This document shows, in pieces, positions 8,650 to 18,342 of a stretch of 64,000 nucleotides of DNA (the first letter of the stretch is position 1; each line of letters starts with the position of its first letter). A program made the position numbers and the translations under genes. The stretch spans positions 20,482 to 84,481 of the forward strand of contig JBGSPX010000006.1 of assembly GCA_041738345.1 (NCBI GenBank), given 5' to 3'. This stretch comes from Proteocatella sp041738345 (GTDB taxonomy: Bacteria > Bacillota > Clostridia > Peptostreptococcales > Filifactoraceae). The notes below the pieces were generated by a model. The model worked only from the letters and a program-made list of their open reading frames with translations. It was not told where the DNA came from and ran no database searches.

Positions 8650-9652
8650 TGAAAAAAAACTTTCAAATCAGGAAAAAGCTGCGGCCGTAATTGTGTCGCT
8701 TGGAGTAGACAAAGCATCTGAAATTTATAAATATCTTTCAGAAGATGATCTGGAACAACTGACTATAGCGATTGCAAAACTTGGGTATATATCAGTAGAA
8801 CAGACAGAAGAAGTACTAGATGATTTTTACAAAATGTGCCTTACACAAAAAGTGGTTACAGAAGGTGGAATGGAGTATGCAAGAACCGTACTTGAAAAAG
8901 CATTTGATGAAAATACGGCACATGCACTTCTTGAAAAAGTTTCTAAGAGTCTTAAGGTTAAATCCTTTGACTATTTAAGAAGAACTGATATAAAGAGTCT
9001 TTTCTCTGTGCTTCAATATGAAAGACCGCAGATTATAGCATTAGTACTTTCTTATGTAGATTCAGCAAAAGCAGCAGAAGTAATTGCTTCACTTCCTGAA
9101 GAAAAAAGAGTAGCAGTAGTTGAAAAAATTGCTAGAATGGAGAGCGCATCTCCAGAAGCAATAAAGGTAGTGGAAGCACAACTTAAGAACAAGTTCTCAT
9201 CAGTTATGACAACAGACTTTGCAAAAATTGGTGGTATAGATTACATTGCCGAAGTTATGAACAATATGGATAGAAGCAACGAAAAATTCATATTCGACGA
9301 AATGGGCAAAAAAGACCAAGACCTTACAGACGAAATCAAAAAGAAAATGTTTGTGTTCGAAGACATTGCAGGCATGGATGGAAGAGCAATTCAGATATTT
9401 GTCAGAGAATGCGATATCAAAGACCTTGTGCTTGCAATCAAAGGGACTACAGACGAAGTGGCAAGACTTATATTTGCAAATATGTCAGCTAGGATGGCAG
9501 AAAATATCAAAGACGAACTTGAAATTACAACCAATGTAAGACTTAAAGAAGTAGAGGAAGCTCAGCAAAAAATAGTAGCTGTAATAAGAAAACTAGATGA
9601 AGAGGGCGCTATTGTACTTTCTAAGGGAGGAAAGGATGATATAATTGCATAA
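8642..9652 (+). CDS. fliG: Flagellar motor switch protein FliG
   Basis: A 336-residue protein of normal length. The N-terminal domain begins LSNQEKAAAVIVSLG, and the middle and C-terminal domains contain YERPQIIALVLSYV and the charged torque helix with REV-like acidic and basic residues (VRECDIKDLVLAIKG). FliG couples the MS ring to the stator MotA. It starts at ATG 8642 after GGAGAG within the fliF end and overlaps fliH at its own 3' end. Confidence 0.95.
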   Translation: MSSEKKLSNQEKAAAVIVSLGVDKASEIYKYLSEDDLEQLTIAIAKLGYISVEQTEEVLDDFYKMCLTQKVVTEGGMEYARTVLEKAFDENTAHALLEKVSKSLKVKSFDYLRRTDIKSLFSVLQYERPQIIALVLSYVDSAKAAEVIASLPEEKRVAVVEKIARMESASPEAIKVVEAQLKNKFSSVMTTDFAKIGGIDYIAEVMNNMDRSNEKFIFDEMGKKDQDLTDEIKKKMFVFEDIAGMDGRAIQIFVRECDIKDLVLAIKGTTDEVARLIFANMSARMAENIKDELEITTNVRLKEVEEAQQKIVAVIRKLDEEGAIVLSKGGKDDIIA

Positions 9653-10460
9653 TCAAGAGAAGAAAGACGAAAAACCAGAAGTCCACGCAAATATATATGA
9701 TATACTTGTAGATTTTGAACAAGAAGAAATTCTTGAAAAAGAATTAGAAGCGCTTGAAGAACAAATAGGATCATCCGATAACAAAATAGTAGAACCTAAA
9801 ATAGATTTGGAAAAATATAAGGCTGAAAAACAAAAACTAAAATTAGAAATACTTGATATGGAAAAGAAAGTAAAGCAAATGTTTGAAGACGCAGTCCAAG
9901 AGTCAGAAAAGATAAAAGCAGATGCTTTCGAAAAAGCTACTAGAGAGGGGTACAGCGTAGGTTACGAAGCTGGACACTCACAAGGATATCAAGAAGCAAG
10001 CGATGAAGTAGCGCAGACCTTAAAAGTTGAAGCTGAAAATTTATTACAAGAACTTAGAGAGCTAATAGCTTCGACAGAACAGAACAAAAGAGATGTGCTT
10101 GAAGAATTCAAAGAAGACCTAAAAGATATAGCGGTTGCTATTGCTGAAAAAGTAATACATGTAAGTTTAAAATCCAGCGGAGATATAATAAAGCGAATGA
10201 TAGTATCTGCGACAGAAGGCATTTTATCAAAAGAATGGGTTAAGATTTATATAGCCAAATGTGATGCAGAATTAATTGTAGATGGAGATGCATCCCTTAT
10301 AAGCTCCCTTTCTTATGTATCAGATAGGATAAAGATAATTCTTATGGAAGACGAAGCTCCAGGAACCTGTATTATAGAATTACCAGATAAAGTAATAGAT
10401 GCAAGTGCAAATACTCAAATAGAAAATATAAAAGATATAATAAGTAGTTCTAGAATATAA
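9645..10460 (+). CDS. fliH: Flagellar export ATPase regulator FliH
   Basis: A 271-residue protein. A long charged coiled coil (residues ~20-100) is followed by a GYSVGYEAGHSQGYQEA segment, the glycine-rich repeat typical of FliH, and a C-terminal domain (DLKDIAVAIAEKVIH) that binds FliI. It holds the ATPase complex at the export gate. The start is TTG 9645, which overlaps the fliG stop by eight bases; GGGAGGAAAGG is correctly spaced, and a nearby ATG at 9636 runs into a stop. Confidence 0.87.
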   Translation: MHNQEKKDEKPEVHANIYDILVDFEQEEILEKELEALEEQIGSSDNKIVEPKIDLEKYKAEKQKLKLEILDMEKKVKQMFEDAVQESEKIKADAFEKATREGYSVGYEAGHSQGYQEASDEVAQTLKVEAENLLQELRELIASTEQNKRDVLEEFKEDLKDIAVAIAEKVIHVSLKSSGDIIKRMIVSATEGILSKEWVKIYIAKCDAELIVDGDASLISSLSYVSDRIKIILMEDEAPGTCIIELPDKVIDASANTQIENIKDIISSSRI

Positions 10461-10472
10461 GCAGGTGGAGAT

Positions 10473-11774
10473 ATGTTAAAGAATTTACCAAAACTGATAG
10501 CCAAGTCAGACACCATAAGCCATATTGGGAAAATAGAAAATATAGTGGGAATGACAATAGAAGCCTCAGGCGGTAAAGCCAGTATAGGCGATATAGGAAT
10601 GATATACAGCGAGAATAAAAATCAACATATACCCGCAGAAGTAGTAGGTTTTAAAGATGACAAAATTCTGCTGATGCCATATGGGGATATGAGTGGAATA
10701 GCAGCAGGTAGCTTTATAAGAAATACTAAAAATAGACTAAAAATTCCAGTAGGAAACAGCCTAAGAGGCCAAGTACTTGATGCAATGGGAAAACCGATTG
10801 ATAGAACAAAAGAATTAAACCCAGAAGCGTACTATTATGTAGATAGTAAATATACCAATCCCCTTTCTAGACCACCAATACATGAAACCCTTCATTTTGG
10901 AGTAAAAGCAATAGATTCAATGCTTACAATAGGGAAGGGGCAGAGGGTAGGTATTTTTGCAGGAAGTGGAGTTGGGAAGAGTACACTGCTTGGAATGATT
11001 GCAAAAAATGTAAAAGCAGATATAAACGTAATCGCACTAGTAGGCGAGAGGGGTAGAGAAGTAAGAGAATTCTTAGAAAAAGACCTCGGTGAAGAAGGCT
11101 TAAAAAGATCGATACTAGTAGTAGCGACTTCAGATCAGCCAGCGATGCTTAGATTAAAATGTCCTATGGTCGCTACCACTATAGCAGAGTATTTTAAAGA
11201 TCAGGGAAAAGATGTATTACTAATGATGGACTCATTAACTAGATTTGCAATGGCGCAGAGGGAAGTAGGACTTGCTATAGGAGAACCGCCAATCGCAAGA
11301 GGATACACACCTTCAATATATGCAGAACTTCCAAAACTTTTGGAACGAAGTGGAAATTTTGAAAAAGGCTCTATAACTGGAGTATATACAGTGCTTGTAG
11401 AAGGAGATGACACCAATGAACCGATAGCCGATATGGTAAGAGGGATACTTGATGGACATATAGTGCTTACAAGAAGACTGGCAAATGAGAATCACTTTCC
11501 AGCAATAGACATAAATGCTAGTATATCAAGACTTATGAGCACAATAGCAACTCCAGAACATCAAAAAATGGCATCTGCGCTAAGAGATATAATAAGTGTT
11601 TACGATAAAAACCTAGATCTTATATCTATAGGTGCATATAAGCCTAACACGAACCCAAGACTTGATTATGCAATATCTAAGATAGATAAAGTTAATGACT
11701 TTTTGAAACAGGGGATAAATGAGAATTTTGGGTTTGAAGACACACTTAAACGCTTAAAAGAAATACTAGATTAG
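10473..11774 (+). CDS. fliI: Flagellar export ATPase FliI
   Basis: A 433-residue F1-beta-like ATPase. Walker A is IFAGSGVGKSTLL (around residue 165), followed by ALVGERGREVREF, Walker B LLMMDSLTRFAMAQRE and the family motif GEPPIARGYTPS. It powers unloading of export substrates at the flagellar type III gate with FliH and FliJ. It begins at ATG 10473 after AGGTGGAG. Confidence 0.95.
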   Translation: MLKNLPKLIAKSDTISHIGKIENIVGMTIEASGGKASIGDIGMIYSENKNQHIPAEVVGFKDDKILLMPYGDMSGIAAGSFIRNTKNRLKIPVGNSLRGQVLDAMGKPIDRTKELNPEAYYYVDSKYTNPLSRPPIHETLHFGVKAIDSMLTIGKGQRVGIFAGSGVGKSTLLGMIAKNVKADINVIALVGERGREVREFLEKDLGEEGLKRSILVVATSDQPAMLRLKCPMVATTIAEYFKDQGKDVLLMMDSLTRFAMAQREVGLAIGEPPIARGYTPSIYAELPKLLERSGNFEKGSITGVYTVLVEGDDTNEPIADMVRGILDGHIVLTRRLANENHFPAIDINASISRLMSTIATPEHQKMASALRDIISVYDKNLDLISIGAYKPNTNPRLDYAISKIDKVNDFLKQGINENFGFEDTLKRLKEILD

Positions 11775-11804
11775 TTTGATTAAAGAAGAAAAGGGGTAAA
11801 AATT

Positions 11805-12248
11805 GTGAAAAAGTTTACGTTTGGCCTAGATACGGTATTAGACTATAAAAATCAAGTGCTTTCAAGCTTAAAGTTGGAGCATGGAAAAATTATAGCCGAA
11901 CTAAACCAACAAGAAGCGATTTTAGAAGATCTTAAAAATCAGTATTATAACTATGTTAGAGAATTTAATGAAAAAAAAGTAACTGGAATGACAGTGATTG
12001 AAGCTAGGGCGTTTGAAATGTATATAAAACAGATTGATGACCAAATAAAATTTCAAAATCAAAAAATAGCTCAAATAAGAAAAGTAGAAGAGAAAAAAAG
12101 GCAGGAAGTTGTCGAATCTAGAAAAGAATCAGCAGCTATAGAAAAGCTTAAAGAGAAAAAAATCGAGCAATATAATAAAGATGTAAAGAAAAAAGAAGAA
12201 CAATTTATTGAAGAATTCGTATCAAACTCAATGTCAGCAGTAAATTAA
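11805..12248 (+). CDS. fliJ: Flagellar export chaperone FliJ
   Basis: A 147-residue protein that is almost wholly coiled coil, with the FliJ-type start KFTFGLDTVLDYK and heavy Lys/Glu/Gln content. It links the FliI ring to FlhA and stimulates export. GTG 11805 is used, with AAGGGG upstream. Sequence identity within FliJ is always low, so position between fliI and fliK carries part of the call. Confidence 0.85.
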   Translation: MKKFTFGLDTVLDYKNQVLSSLKLEHGKIIAELNQQEAILEDLKNQYYNYVREFNEKKVTGMTVIEARAFEMYIKQIDDQIKFQNQKIAQIRKVEEKKRQEVVESRKESAAIEKLKEKKIEQYNKDVKKKEEQFIEEFVSNSMSAVN

Positions 12249-12272
12249 AGAAAAAAGCGAAAGGAGGTGAAG

Positions 12273-13487
12273 ATGAAAAAGATGATACAGATAATTGACA
12301 AAATGCAATCAAAACCAATGCCTAAAACTCAAAAAATGGCACCAAAAGACACATCTGAGTTTAAAGACACACTAAACCAAGCAGTGAGCGATCAAGGGAG
12401 ACCAGAGAATACAAATCAAGCATCAAATCAGACTAATCAAACTCAAAATTCTGATAAACCGAAAACAGAAACGGGTAATGTAAATGAAAATAATATTTCA
12501 AAAGAAGAACTGGATTCTGTAGAAAAAAGTATTGTAGACGGATTAACACTTGCAGTAAACGCATTTCAAATGGAAGTTAAACCAGAAATAAAATCAGTTC
12601 AAATCGAACTTCCAAAAGAAACTGAAATGCTTAAAGTAGGCACAAATATGGCCGTTAAAAATTCAGAAGAATTTACGTCTCAAATTAGTTCTGAAAACAA
12701 ATCTCAGGTTATTACAGAAGAATTATTGCAAAACAATGCAACGAATGTAACTGAAAAAAATCTTGAGACTTCAGGAAAACTTAAATTAGAAAATTTTGAG
12801 TCAAAGGTAGAAGAAGTTTCAACAGAAACAGTTAAGAAGCCAGAAATTAAAACAGAGACATCTGAAGTAAAGCTTGATTCAAAAGTAAATTCTGAGGAAA
12901 TTCAAAAAGTGACAAGTAAAACTACGGACAATCAAGAAAAACCGTCCCTTGAAACTGCACCAAAAGAAACTGCTACAGTTTTAGAACCACAAAAACAGAT
13001 AAAGCCTGAAAGCACTGAAGTTATAACTGTAAAAGTCGGTGATGGCCAAACTATTTCGTCAGAAAAACTTGTGACAGAAGTTGCAAAAAATATCACTATA
13101 AAAACTGATGGAAAAAATGAATATGAATTACAGCTTGACCCTGAAAACTTAGGGAAAATAAAAGTGAAGCTGTTATTTGAAGATGGAAAGCTTAGTGTAT
13201 CCCTACTTTGTAATAATAGCAAAACTGCAAATCTGCTTTCAGAAGGAATATCAAACCTTGGACAAGCAATACAGCAAAATACTAAATCAGAAGTTACAGT
13301 GAATGTAAGCGAAGAGAATTATTTAAATGACAATCAATCTCAGCAAAACAAACAAAATAGTTCAAATCAACAGCATCAAAAAGATCAACAAAAGGACGAC
13401 ACTCAATTTGAAGACAAGATGAAGTTAGGTTTATGGGAAATTGAAAATTTAAAAAAACAATTTTCAGCAGATTTTAGGATTATGTAA
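12273..13487 (+). CDS. fliK: Flagellar hook-length control protein FliK
   Basis: A protein of about 404 residues. The N-terminal two thirds is low-complexity, rich in Gln, Lys, Glu and Thr, as expected of the ruler region. Residues ~290-350 form the FliK C-terminal domain (YELQLDPENLGKIKVKLLFE), which contacts FlhB to switch export from hook to filament. ATG 12273 fits AAGGAGG at 12261-12267; the earlier GTG at 12267 overlaps that site. A second FliK-like protein lies at 36576. Confidence 0.87.
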   Translation: MKKMIQIIDKMQSKPMPKTQKMAPKDTSEFKDTLNQAVSDQGRPENTNQASNQTNQTQNSDKPKTETGNVNENNISKEELDSVEKSIVDGLTLAVNAFQMEVKPEIKSVQIELPKETEMLKVGTNMAVKNSEEFTSQISSENKSQVITEELLQNNATNVTEKNLETSGKLKLENFESKVEEVSTETVKKPEIKTETSEVKLDSKVNSEEIQKVTSKTTDNQEKPSLETAPKETATVLEPQKQIKPESTEVITVKVGDGQTISSEKLVTEVAKNITIKTDGKNEYELQLDPENLGKIKVKLLFEDGKLSVSLLCNNSKTANLLSEGISNLGQAIQQNTKSEVTVNVSEENYLNDNQSQQNKQNSSNQQHQKDQQKDDTQFEDKMKLGLWEIENLKKQFSADFRIM

Positions 13488-13500
13488 GGAGATGTGAAAA

Positions 13501-13953
13501 TTGGCAGATATAATAGGAAATATAAACCTTAGAGGCGTAGACAAATCAAATGAATCGCAAGGCGTAAAACAAAAGACGAAATCTACCACTAAAACAGACC
13601 TTAATATGGATGATTTTTTGAAACTTTTAACAAAACAGCTTCAGAATCAAGACATGATGAATCCTATGGACGAAGCAGCGTTTATGAACCAAATGACTCA
13701 AATGGCAACAATTCAAGCTATGAATACATTTACAGACATAGCTGTAACCACATATTCAGCATCACTTGTGGGAAAAGAAATAACGGTAGCTGAAAAAGGT
13801 ACAGACGGAAAAATAAATGAAATAGCAGGAACGGTTACAGGCGCAGCGGTATATGGAGGAGAGCAGGTAGTTTTTGTGAATGGCAAAAGTTACTATTTAA
13901 CTCAAATAATGGCAGTAGGGAAATTGCCACCTAAAGAGGAAAAACCAAAATAG
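13501..13953 (+). CDS. flgD: Flagellar hook cap protein FlgD
   Basis: A 150-residue short-form FlgD, the scaffold for hook assembly. The motif MDDFLKLLTKQLQNQDMMNP (residues ~37-56) is diagnostic, followed by AAFMNQMTQMATIQAM and a small domain with VGKEITV. The Ig-like C-terminal domains of enteric FlgD are missing, which is normal in Firmicutes. The start is TTG 13501 with GGAG upstream. Confidence 0.92.
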   Translation: MADIIGNINLRGVDKSNESQGVKQKTKSTTKTDLNMDDFLKLLTKQLQNQDMMNPMDEAAFMNQMTQMATIQAMNTFTDIAVTTYSASLVGKEITVAEKGTDGKINEIAGTVTGAAVYGGEQVVFVNGKSYYLTQIMAVGKLPPKEEKPK

Positions 13954-13965
13954 GAGTGAGTATAC

Positions 13966-14340
13966 TTGATAAATAAAGTAAATGTCCAGTCAAGCAGACT
14001 AGACAATAAGCTTGTCGACAAAATTGGATATGTTGGAAGAAGTCAAAGTTTTGAACAGATTCTAAAAACTCAGCTTGAGGAAAATAAAGAACTTAAATTT
14101 TCAAAACATGCCCAAGAAAGAGCGGCACAAAGAGGCATAGAGGTCACGCCTTCGCTTATGTCAGAATTAGAAAAAGCAGTAGATAAAGCAAGCGAGAAGG
14201 GGGCAAAAGATTTAGCGATAATAGGCCAAAATGAAGCCTTTATTGTAAATGTACCAAATAAAATAGTTGTGACTACAATGTCATATCTAGAGTTAAAGAA
14301 CAATATTTTTACAAATATAGACAGTGCGGTAATTATATAG
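13966..14340 (+). CDS. Flagellar operon protein of the TIGR02530 type
   Basis: A 124-residue protein with KHAQERAAQRGIEVTPSLM near residues 46-64 and a C-terminal IVVTTMSYLELKNNIFTNI. This matches the small flagellar operon protein found between flgD and flgE in Clostridia and Bacilli (TIGR02530). Its biochemical role is not settled. The start is TTG 13966 after GGAGTGAG. A 76-base gap follows, holding a CGGAC/GTCCG inverted repeat (14342-14376). Confidence 0.82.
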   Translation: MINKVNVQSSRLDNKLVDKIGYVGRSQSFEQILKTQLEENKELKFSKHAQERAAQRGIEVTPSLMSELEKAVDKASEKGAKDLAIIGQNEAFIVNVPNKIVVTTMSYLELKNNIFTNIDSAVII

Positions 14341-14416
14341 CCGGACCATTTATGGGGGCTACAGGATTTTGTCCGATTGACAAACCTGAGGATTAAAGCA
14401 AGAAAGGGAAATAAAT

Positions 14417-15358
14417 ATGATTAGATCAATGTTTTCTGGGGTGTCGGGGTTAAGAGCACACCAGGCAAAAATGGATACAATAGGAAATAACGTAGCAAAC
14501 GTAAACACATTTGGATATAAAGCTTCAAGAGCGACTTTCCAAGACTCTATATACCAAACTATGAGCGCATCTAGTGATGGGGGAACTACTTTTGGAGGAA
14601 AAAATGCTTCACAAGTAGGATATGGTTCAAAAATAGCATCAATAGACCTTATGTTTTCTCAAGGAAGTTATGCGCCAACAGATAGTCCAACAGACTGTAT
14701 GATAGATGGAGGGGGCTTCTTCATAGTAGGGGATAAAACTCAGACAGGATTAACACCAGAAGCGGCAACCGGTATAATAGGAACTGACAAAATGGGAGGA
14801 TTAAGCCTTTCTAGATTAGGAGATTTTAAGTTTGATGGAGATGGTTTTTTAGTAGATTCAAATGCAAATATAGTATATGGATATTTAGGTGGAGCAGGAA
14901 ATGCAATAACTACAACAGAACTTAAACCTATAAGAATTCATTCTACAGCAGGCCAAGGGCAAGGTCAAGAACCTGGAAATACAGATAAAAGAGCAAATAT
15001 AAACAGTATAAGAATAGATGCATCTGGAGCAATAATAGGAATCGAAGAAAAAGCTGGAGCAAGCAGTAGTGTTACTATAGGCCAGATTGTACTTTCTAAT
15101 ATGACAAATCCTAATGGACTTGAAAAATCAAAAGGCCCTTACTATAAGGCAATTTCGAATGTGGGGACTATGGTGGTAGGTGCTCCAGGAGACAGAGGAA
15201 CAGGACAGATAATCTCTAATGGGCTTGAAATGGCAAACGTAGACCTAGCAAAAGAATTTTCAGAGATGATAACTACTCAAAGAGGTTTCCAAGCAAATAC
15301 AAGAATAATTACAGTATCAGATGAGATGTTACAAGAACTACTTTCGATGAAGAGATAG
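14417..15358 (+). CDS. flgE: Flagellar hook protein FlgE
   Basis: A 313-residue hook protein. The N-terminus MIRSMFSGVSGLRAHQ with NNVANVNTFGYKASRATF and the C-terminus NVDLAKEFSEMITTQRGFQANTR are the paired coiled-coil ends shared by rod and hook proteins. It is shorter than enteric FlgE because the variable middle is small. It lies after flgD in the usual order and makes the flexible hook joint. ATG 14417 follows AAAGGG. Confidence 0.9.
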   Translation: MIRSMFSGVSGLRAHQAKMDTIGNNVANVNTFGYKASRATFQDSIYQTMSASSDGGTTFGGKNASQVGYGSKIASIDLMFSQGSYAPTDSPTDCMIDGGGFFIVGDKTQTGLTPEAATGIIGTDKMGGLSLSRLGDFKFDGDGFLVDSNANIVYGYLGGAGNAITTTELKPIRIHSTAGQGQGQEPGNTDKRANINSIRIDASGAIIGIEEKAGASSSVTIGQIVLSNMTNPNGLEKSKGPYYKAISNVGTMVVGAPGDRGTGQIISNGLEMANVDLAKEFSEMITTQRGFQANTRIITVSDEMLQELLSMKR

Positions 15359-15365
15359 ATTAATA

Positions 15366-15394
15366 TGTGAAGTCAGAAAATTTCTGACTTCACA
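15366..15394 (+). other. Perfect intercistronic hairpin between flgE and flbD
   Basis: An inverted repeat of 14 bases per arm with a single central base (15366-15394), starting eight bases after the flgE stop. It would form an 11-12 bp stem with a short loop. Only a loose T stretch follows (ATTTTATC), so it is a weak terminator at best; it may stabilise the hook mRNA or attenuate the downstream genes. Confidence 0.7.
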
Positions 15395-15428
15395 ATACAT
15401 ATTTTATCTAAAATAGGAGTTTTCCAAG

Positions 15429-15629
15429 ATGATAAAATTAACTAAATTAAATAATGAACACTTTGTAATAAACTGTGATCAAATAATGACGATAGATATA
15501 ATACCGGAATCGAAAATTACACTTATGAATAAAGAACATTTTATTGTAAAAGAAAGTGTTGATGAAATAATAGATAAAGTTGTGGACTACAACAGACGAT
15601 TGTTGGAATTCAGACACAGCGCATTATAG
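15429..15629 (+). CDS. flbD: Flagellar protein FlbD / SwrD-like
   Basis: A 66-residue protein with IKLTKLNNEHFVINCDQI at its start and the VVDYNRRL-type C-terminus of the short FlbD/SwrD family. In Bacillus the SwrD homologue raises motor torque through the stator; the gene lies next to motA here, which fits. It starts at ATG 15429 after AGGAG. Confidence 0.85.
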   Translation: MIKLTKLNNEHFVINCDQIMTIDIIPESKITLMNKEHFIVKESVDEIIDKVVDYNRRLLEFRHSAL

Positions 15630-15694
15630 AGTAAAGGGGTTGTCTGAAATCTGATTTTAATTAAGATAAAAGACATAAAATTTGGAGGAATAGT

Positions 15695-16507
15695 ATGGAT
15701 TTTACAATGTTTATTGGGATGGCACTGGCTACGGTGCTAATGATTTATGGAATGGGAATTTCCAAAATAGGAAACTTTATAGACGTGCAGAGCTTCGTAA
15801 TAGTAATACTTGGAACGATAATAGCTCTTTTTGCAGGATATGGAGTGACTGCATTTAAAAATGTACCTAAGCACATTAAGCTAATAATGGCAAAAAACAA
15901 ATACGATTCTAAGGATTGTATAGTTCAAATAGTTGAGATGGCTCAAGTTGCTAGGAAAAAAGGACTTTTGGCACTAGAAGAAGAATCTAAGAAAGTGGAA
16001 GATCCGTTTTTCAAGCAAAGCTTAATACTGATAGTAGATGTTCCAGATGCATCGAGGATAAAAGAAATGCTAGAAATGGAGCTAATGTACTTAGATGAAA
16101 GACATGGACGTGCTGTGGCTTTTTACGAAAGTGGAGAGGGATTAGCTCCTGCATTTGGTATGATAGGAACCCTTATAGGACTTGTAAATATGCTTAAAGG
16201 AATGTCTATGGATTCTGGAGGTAGTAGCAGTATAGGTCAGGATATGTCAGTAGCTCTTATAACCACGCTTTATGGAGTTATATTTGCAAATGTAGTATTT
16301 GGACCAATAACAAGAAGATTAAAACAAAAGCATGACGAAGAAATTCTATATAAAAGTATAATAATAGAAGGTGCCCTTGCTATACAATCAGGAGACAATC
16401 CAAAATTCTTAAATGAGAAACTTAATTCTTTCCTAGCACACCATGAAAGAGGTGGGGAAGGTAGCGAAGAAGGCGGCGGAAAAAAAGGTAAGAAATCTAA
16501 GAAATAA
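15695..16507 (+). CDS. motA: Flagellar motor stator protein MotA
   Basis: A 270-residue inner-membrane protein with four helices. The C-terminal helices include GEGLAPAFGMIGTLIGLVNML and the proline-bearing channel segment, with a long cytoplasmic loop (residues ~60-140) carrying the charged residues that touch FliG. With MotB it forms the proton or sodium channel that drives rotation. The C-terminus is Gly/Lys-rich. ATG 15695 follows GGAGG. Confidence 0.93.
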   Translation: MDFTMFIGMALATVLMIYGMGISKIGNFIDVQSFVIVILGTIIALFAGYGVTAFKNVPKHIKLIMAKNKYDSKDCIVQIVEMAQVARKKGLLALEEESKKVEDPFFKQSLILIVDVPDASRIKEMLEMELMYLDERHGRAVAFYESGEGLAPAFGMIGTLIGLVNMLKGMSMDSGGSSSIGQDMSVALITTLYGVIFANVVFGPITRRLKQKHDEEILYKSIIIEGALAIQSGDNPKFLNEKLNSFLAHHERGGEGSEEGGGKKGKKSKK

Positions 16508-16516
16508 GGTGACGTG

Positions 16517-17281
16517 ATGTTAAAGAAAAAAGCGAAAGTGCCTGAAAATAAAGAAAAATGGCTTGCCACATATGCAGATACAATTACATTATTAATGTGT
16601 TTCTTCGTATTACTATACTCTATGAGTTCTGTGGATGCAGCAAAATGGGAAATTGTTGTAAAAAGTTTCAATCCAAATGCTAAAGCTGTTTCTCAGATTG
16701 TAATAGGAGAACAAGAAAATGCAGGGGAATATGATGTTGAAGGAGCTAAAGAGCCACAAGAAATTATAGAAAACTTTGATGAACTTTATTATATGCTAAA
16801 AGAAACTGTAGAATCACAAAATCTTCAGAAAGATGTAGAGATAAAAAAAGGCGATGGGTATACATTTATAACCTTTAGAAATAATATATTTTTTGATGGA
16901 GATAGTTATCTTTTAAGAAAAGAAGGAAAAACTGTCTTAGATAGTTTTTCTAAAATAATAAAGAGTTCTGCAAATACTATTGGAGAAATTCAGATACTTG
17001 GACATACTTCTCAGGCAAGACCAAACCAGCCAAATGATATAAGGTTTGACCGGGTTTTATCAGCCAATAGAGCTACAGAGGTACTCATATATCTTCAGCA
17101 AAAGAATATCATAAGTCCAGAAAAACTAATTGCGACATCGTTTGGACAATTTAGACCAATCAGTCCTTTTGATACCTCTGAAAATAGAGCTAAGAATCGA
17201 AGAGTTGAGATAATAATAACAAAAAATGATTCAATAAACAGAGCACTTGATGAGTACTACAAAGAAGTGTACAATAAATAG
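16517..17281 (+). CDS. motB: Flagellar motor stator protein MotB
   Basis: A 254-residue protein. A single N-terminal membrane helix starts WLATYADTITLLMCFFVLLYS and contains the ion-binding Asp (TYAD). The C-terminus is an OmpA-like peptidoglycan-binding domain with ILGHTSQARPN and RANRATEVL-like helices. Overlapping GTG (16514) and ATG (16517) starts are possible; ATG is preferred by spacing from AAGGTG. It anchors MotA to the wall. Confidence 0.92.
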   Translation: MLKKKAKVPENKEKWLATYADTITLLMCFFVLLYSMSSVDAAKWEIVVKSFNPNAKAVSQIVIGEQENAGEYDVEGAKEPQEIIENFDELYYMLKETVESQNLQKDVEIKKGDGYTFITFRNNIFFDGDSYLLRKEGKTVLDSFSKIIKSSANTIGEIQILGHTSQARPNQPNDIRFDRVLSANRATEVLIYLQQKNIISPEKLIATSFGQFRPISPFDTSENRAKNRRVEIIITKNDSINRALDEYYKEVYNK

Positions 17282-17303
17282 AGTAAAAGGAGGTGAGAAT
17301 TGA

Positions 17304-18299
17304 ATGTCAGAGGTATTATCTCAGAGTCAGATAGATATGCTGTTAAACTCTATGATGGATGGAGGAGGAGAAACACCAGATACAACATCAGAGCCGGAAA
17401 AGAAAGAAGAGTTAAACTATAAAAAATATGACTTTTATAGTCCGAAAAAATTTACAAGAGATAAGCTGAAATTATTAAACAGTATATATGAAAATTATTC
17501 AAGAATTCTCGCATCCAAAGCAAGCAATATGTTTAGAGTAAATTGTGAATTTGAAGTTATTGGAGTAGAAGAACAACGCTATTATGAATTCAGTAATGCA
17601 GTAAATGATAATGACATATTATCATTTATAGATTTGGAACTTCCAGATGTCGACAAAGGCGCTCCAATACTTGTGCATGTTAATAACAGATTGATGCTAG
17701 GAATGATAGATAGGATACTTGGAGGTGAAGGTGAAGACATTGATGTAAAAACAGACTATAAATATACAGATGTAGAGATATCGATGTATGATTATATAAT
17801 GGCAAGACTTTCGCCAAATATGAAAGAAGCTTGGGCAAACTATGTTGAAGGGGACTTTAAGTATATAAACTCAAGGATGAACCAAAATGCAGGGCAAGTA
17901 ATCGGGATGGATGAGACCGTAGTAATTATAATTGTAAATTCAAAAATAGGCCAAAATGAAAGCAAGCTTACAGTATGTATCCCAGGAAGTCTCTTAAGTA
18001 CAATATTTGAAGTTCACGAAACAGAAAATATAAGACATAGAGGTTCAAAAGTTAACAAAGAAGATGAAATTATATTAAATAATATAAAAACATCTGAGAT
18101 GGAAATAAGAGTGAGACTTGGGGATGCTGAAATGAAGATGAGAGATGCTTACAATTTAAGAGTGGGCGATATAATAAACCTAGGCAGACCAAAAGATTCA
18201 GAAGTAAGTATGTATGTAGATGATTCTGTATGGTTTACCGGCGCACTTGGAGTTCACAAGAAAAATGTAGCCGTTAAAATAAAACATGTAAAACAATAA
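17304..18299 (+). CDS. fliM: Flagellar motor switch protein FliM
   Basis: A 331-residue switch protein. The N-terminal LSQSQIDMLLNSMM is the CheY-P docking helix. The middle CheC-like domain includes MLGMIDRILGGEG, and the C-terminal SpoA domain ends VGDIINLGRPKDSEV. It receives the chemotaxis signal and passes it to FliG. A strong AAAGGAGGTG lies before ATG 17304. cheY follows directly. Confidence 0.95.
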   Translation: MSEVLSQSQIDMLLNSMMDGGGETPDTTSEPEKKEELNYKKYDFYSPKKFTRDKLKLLNSIYENYSRILASKASNMFRVNCEFEVIGVEEQRYYEFSNAVNDNDILSFIDLELPDVDKGAPILVHVNNRLMLGMIDRILGGEGEDIDVKTDYKYTDVEISMYDYIMARLSPNMKEAWANYVEGDFKYINSRMNQNAGQVIGMDETVVIIIVNSKIGQNESKLTVCIPGSLLSTIFEVHETENIRHRGSKVNKEDEIILNNIKTSEMEIRVRLGDAEMKMRDAYNLRVGDIINLGRPKDSEVSMYVDDSVWFTGALGVHKKNVAVKIKHVKQ

Positions 18300-18342
18300 T
18301 AACCACACAATAATTTATAAAGAGATAAGGAAGGTAAATAAC

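Noticed and set aside
9351..9539. Small plus-strand open frame inside fliG.
   Set aside because: It is an alternative frame within a well-conserved gene, without a ribosome site.
14341..14416. Possible small RNA between the flagellar operon protein and flgE.
   Set aside because: Only a 5-base-pair CGGAC/GTCCG repeat is seen and no promoter or terminator.
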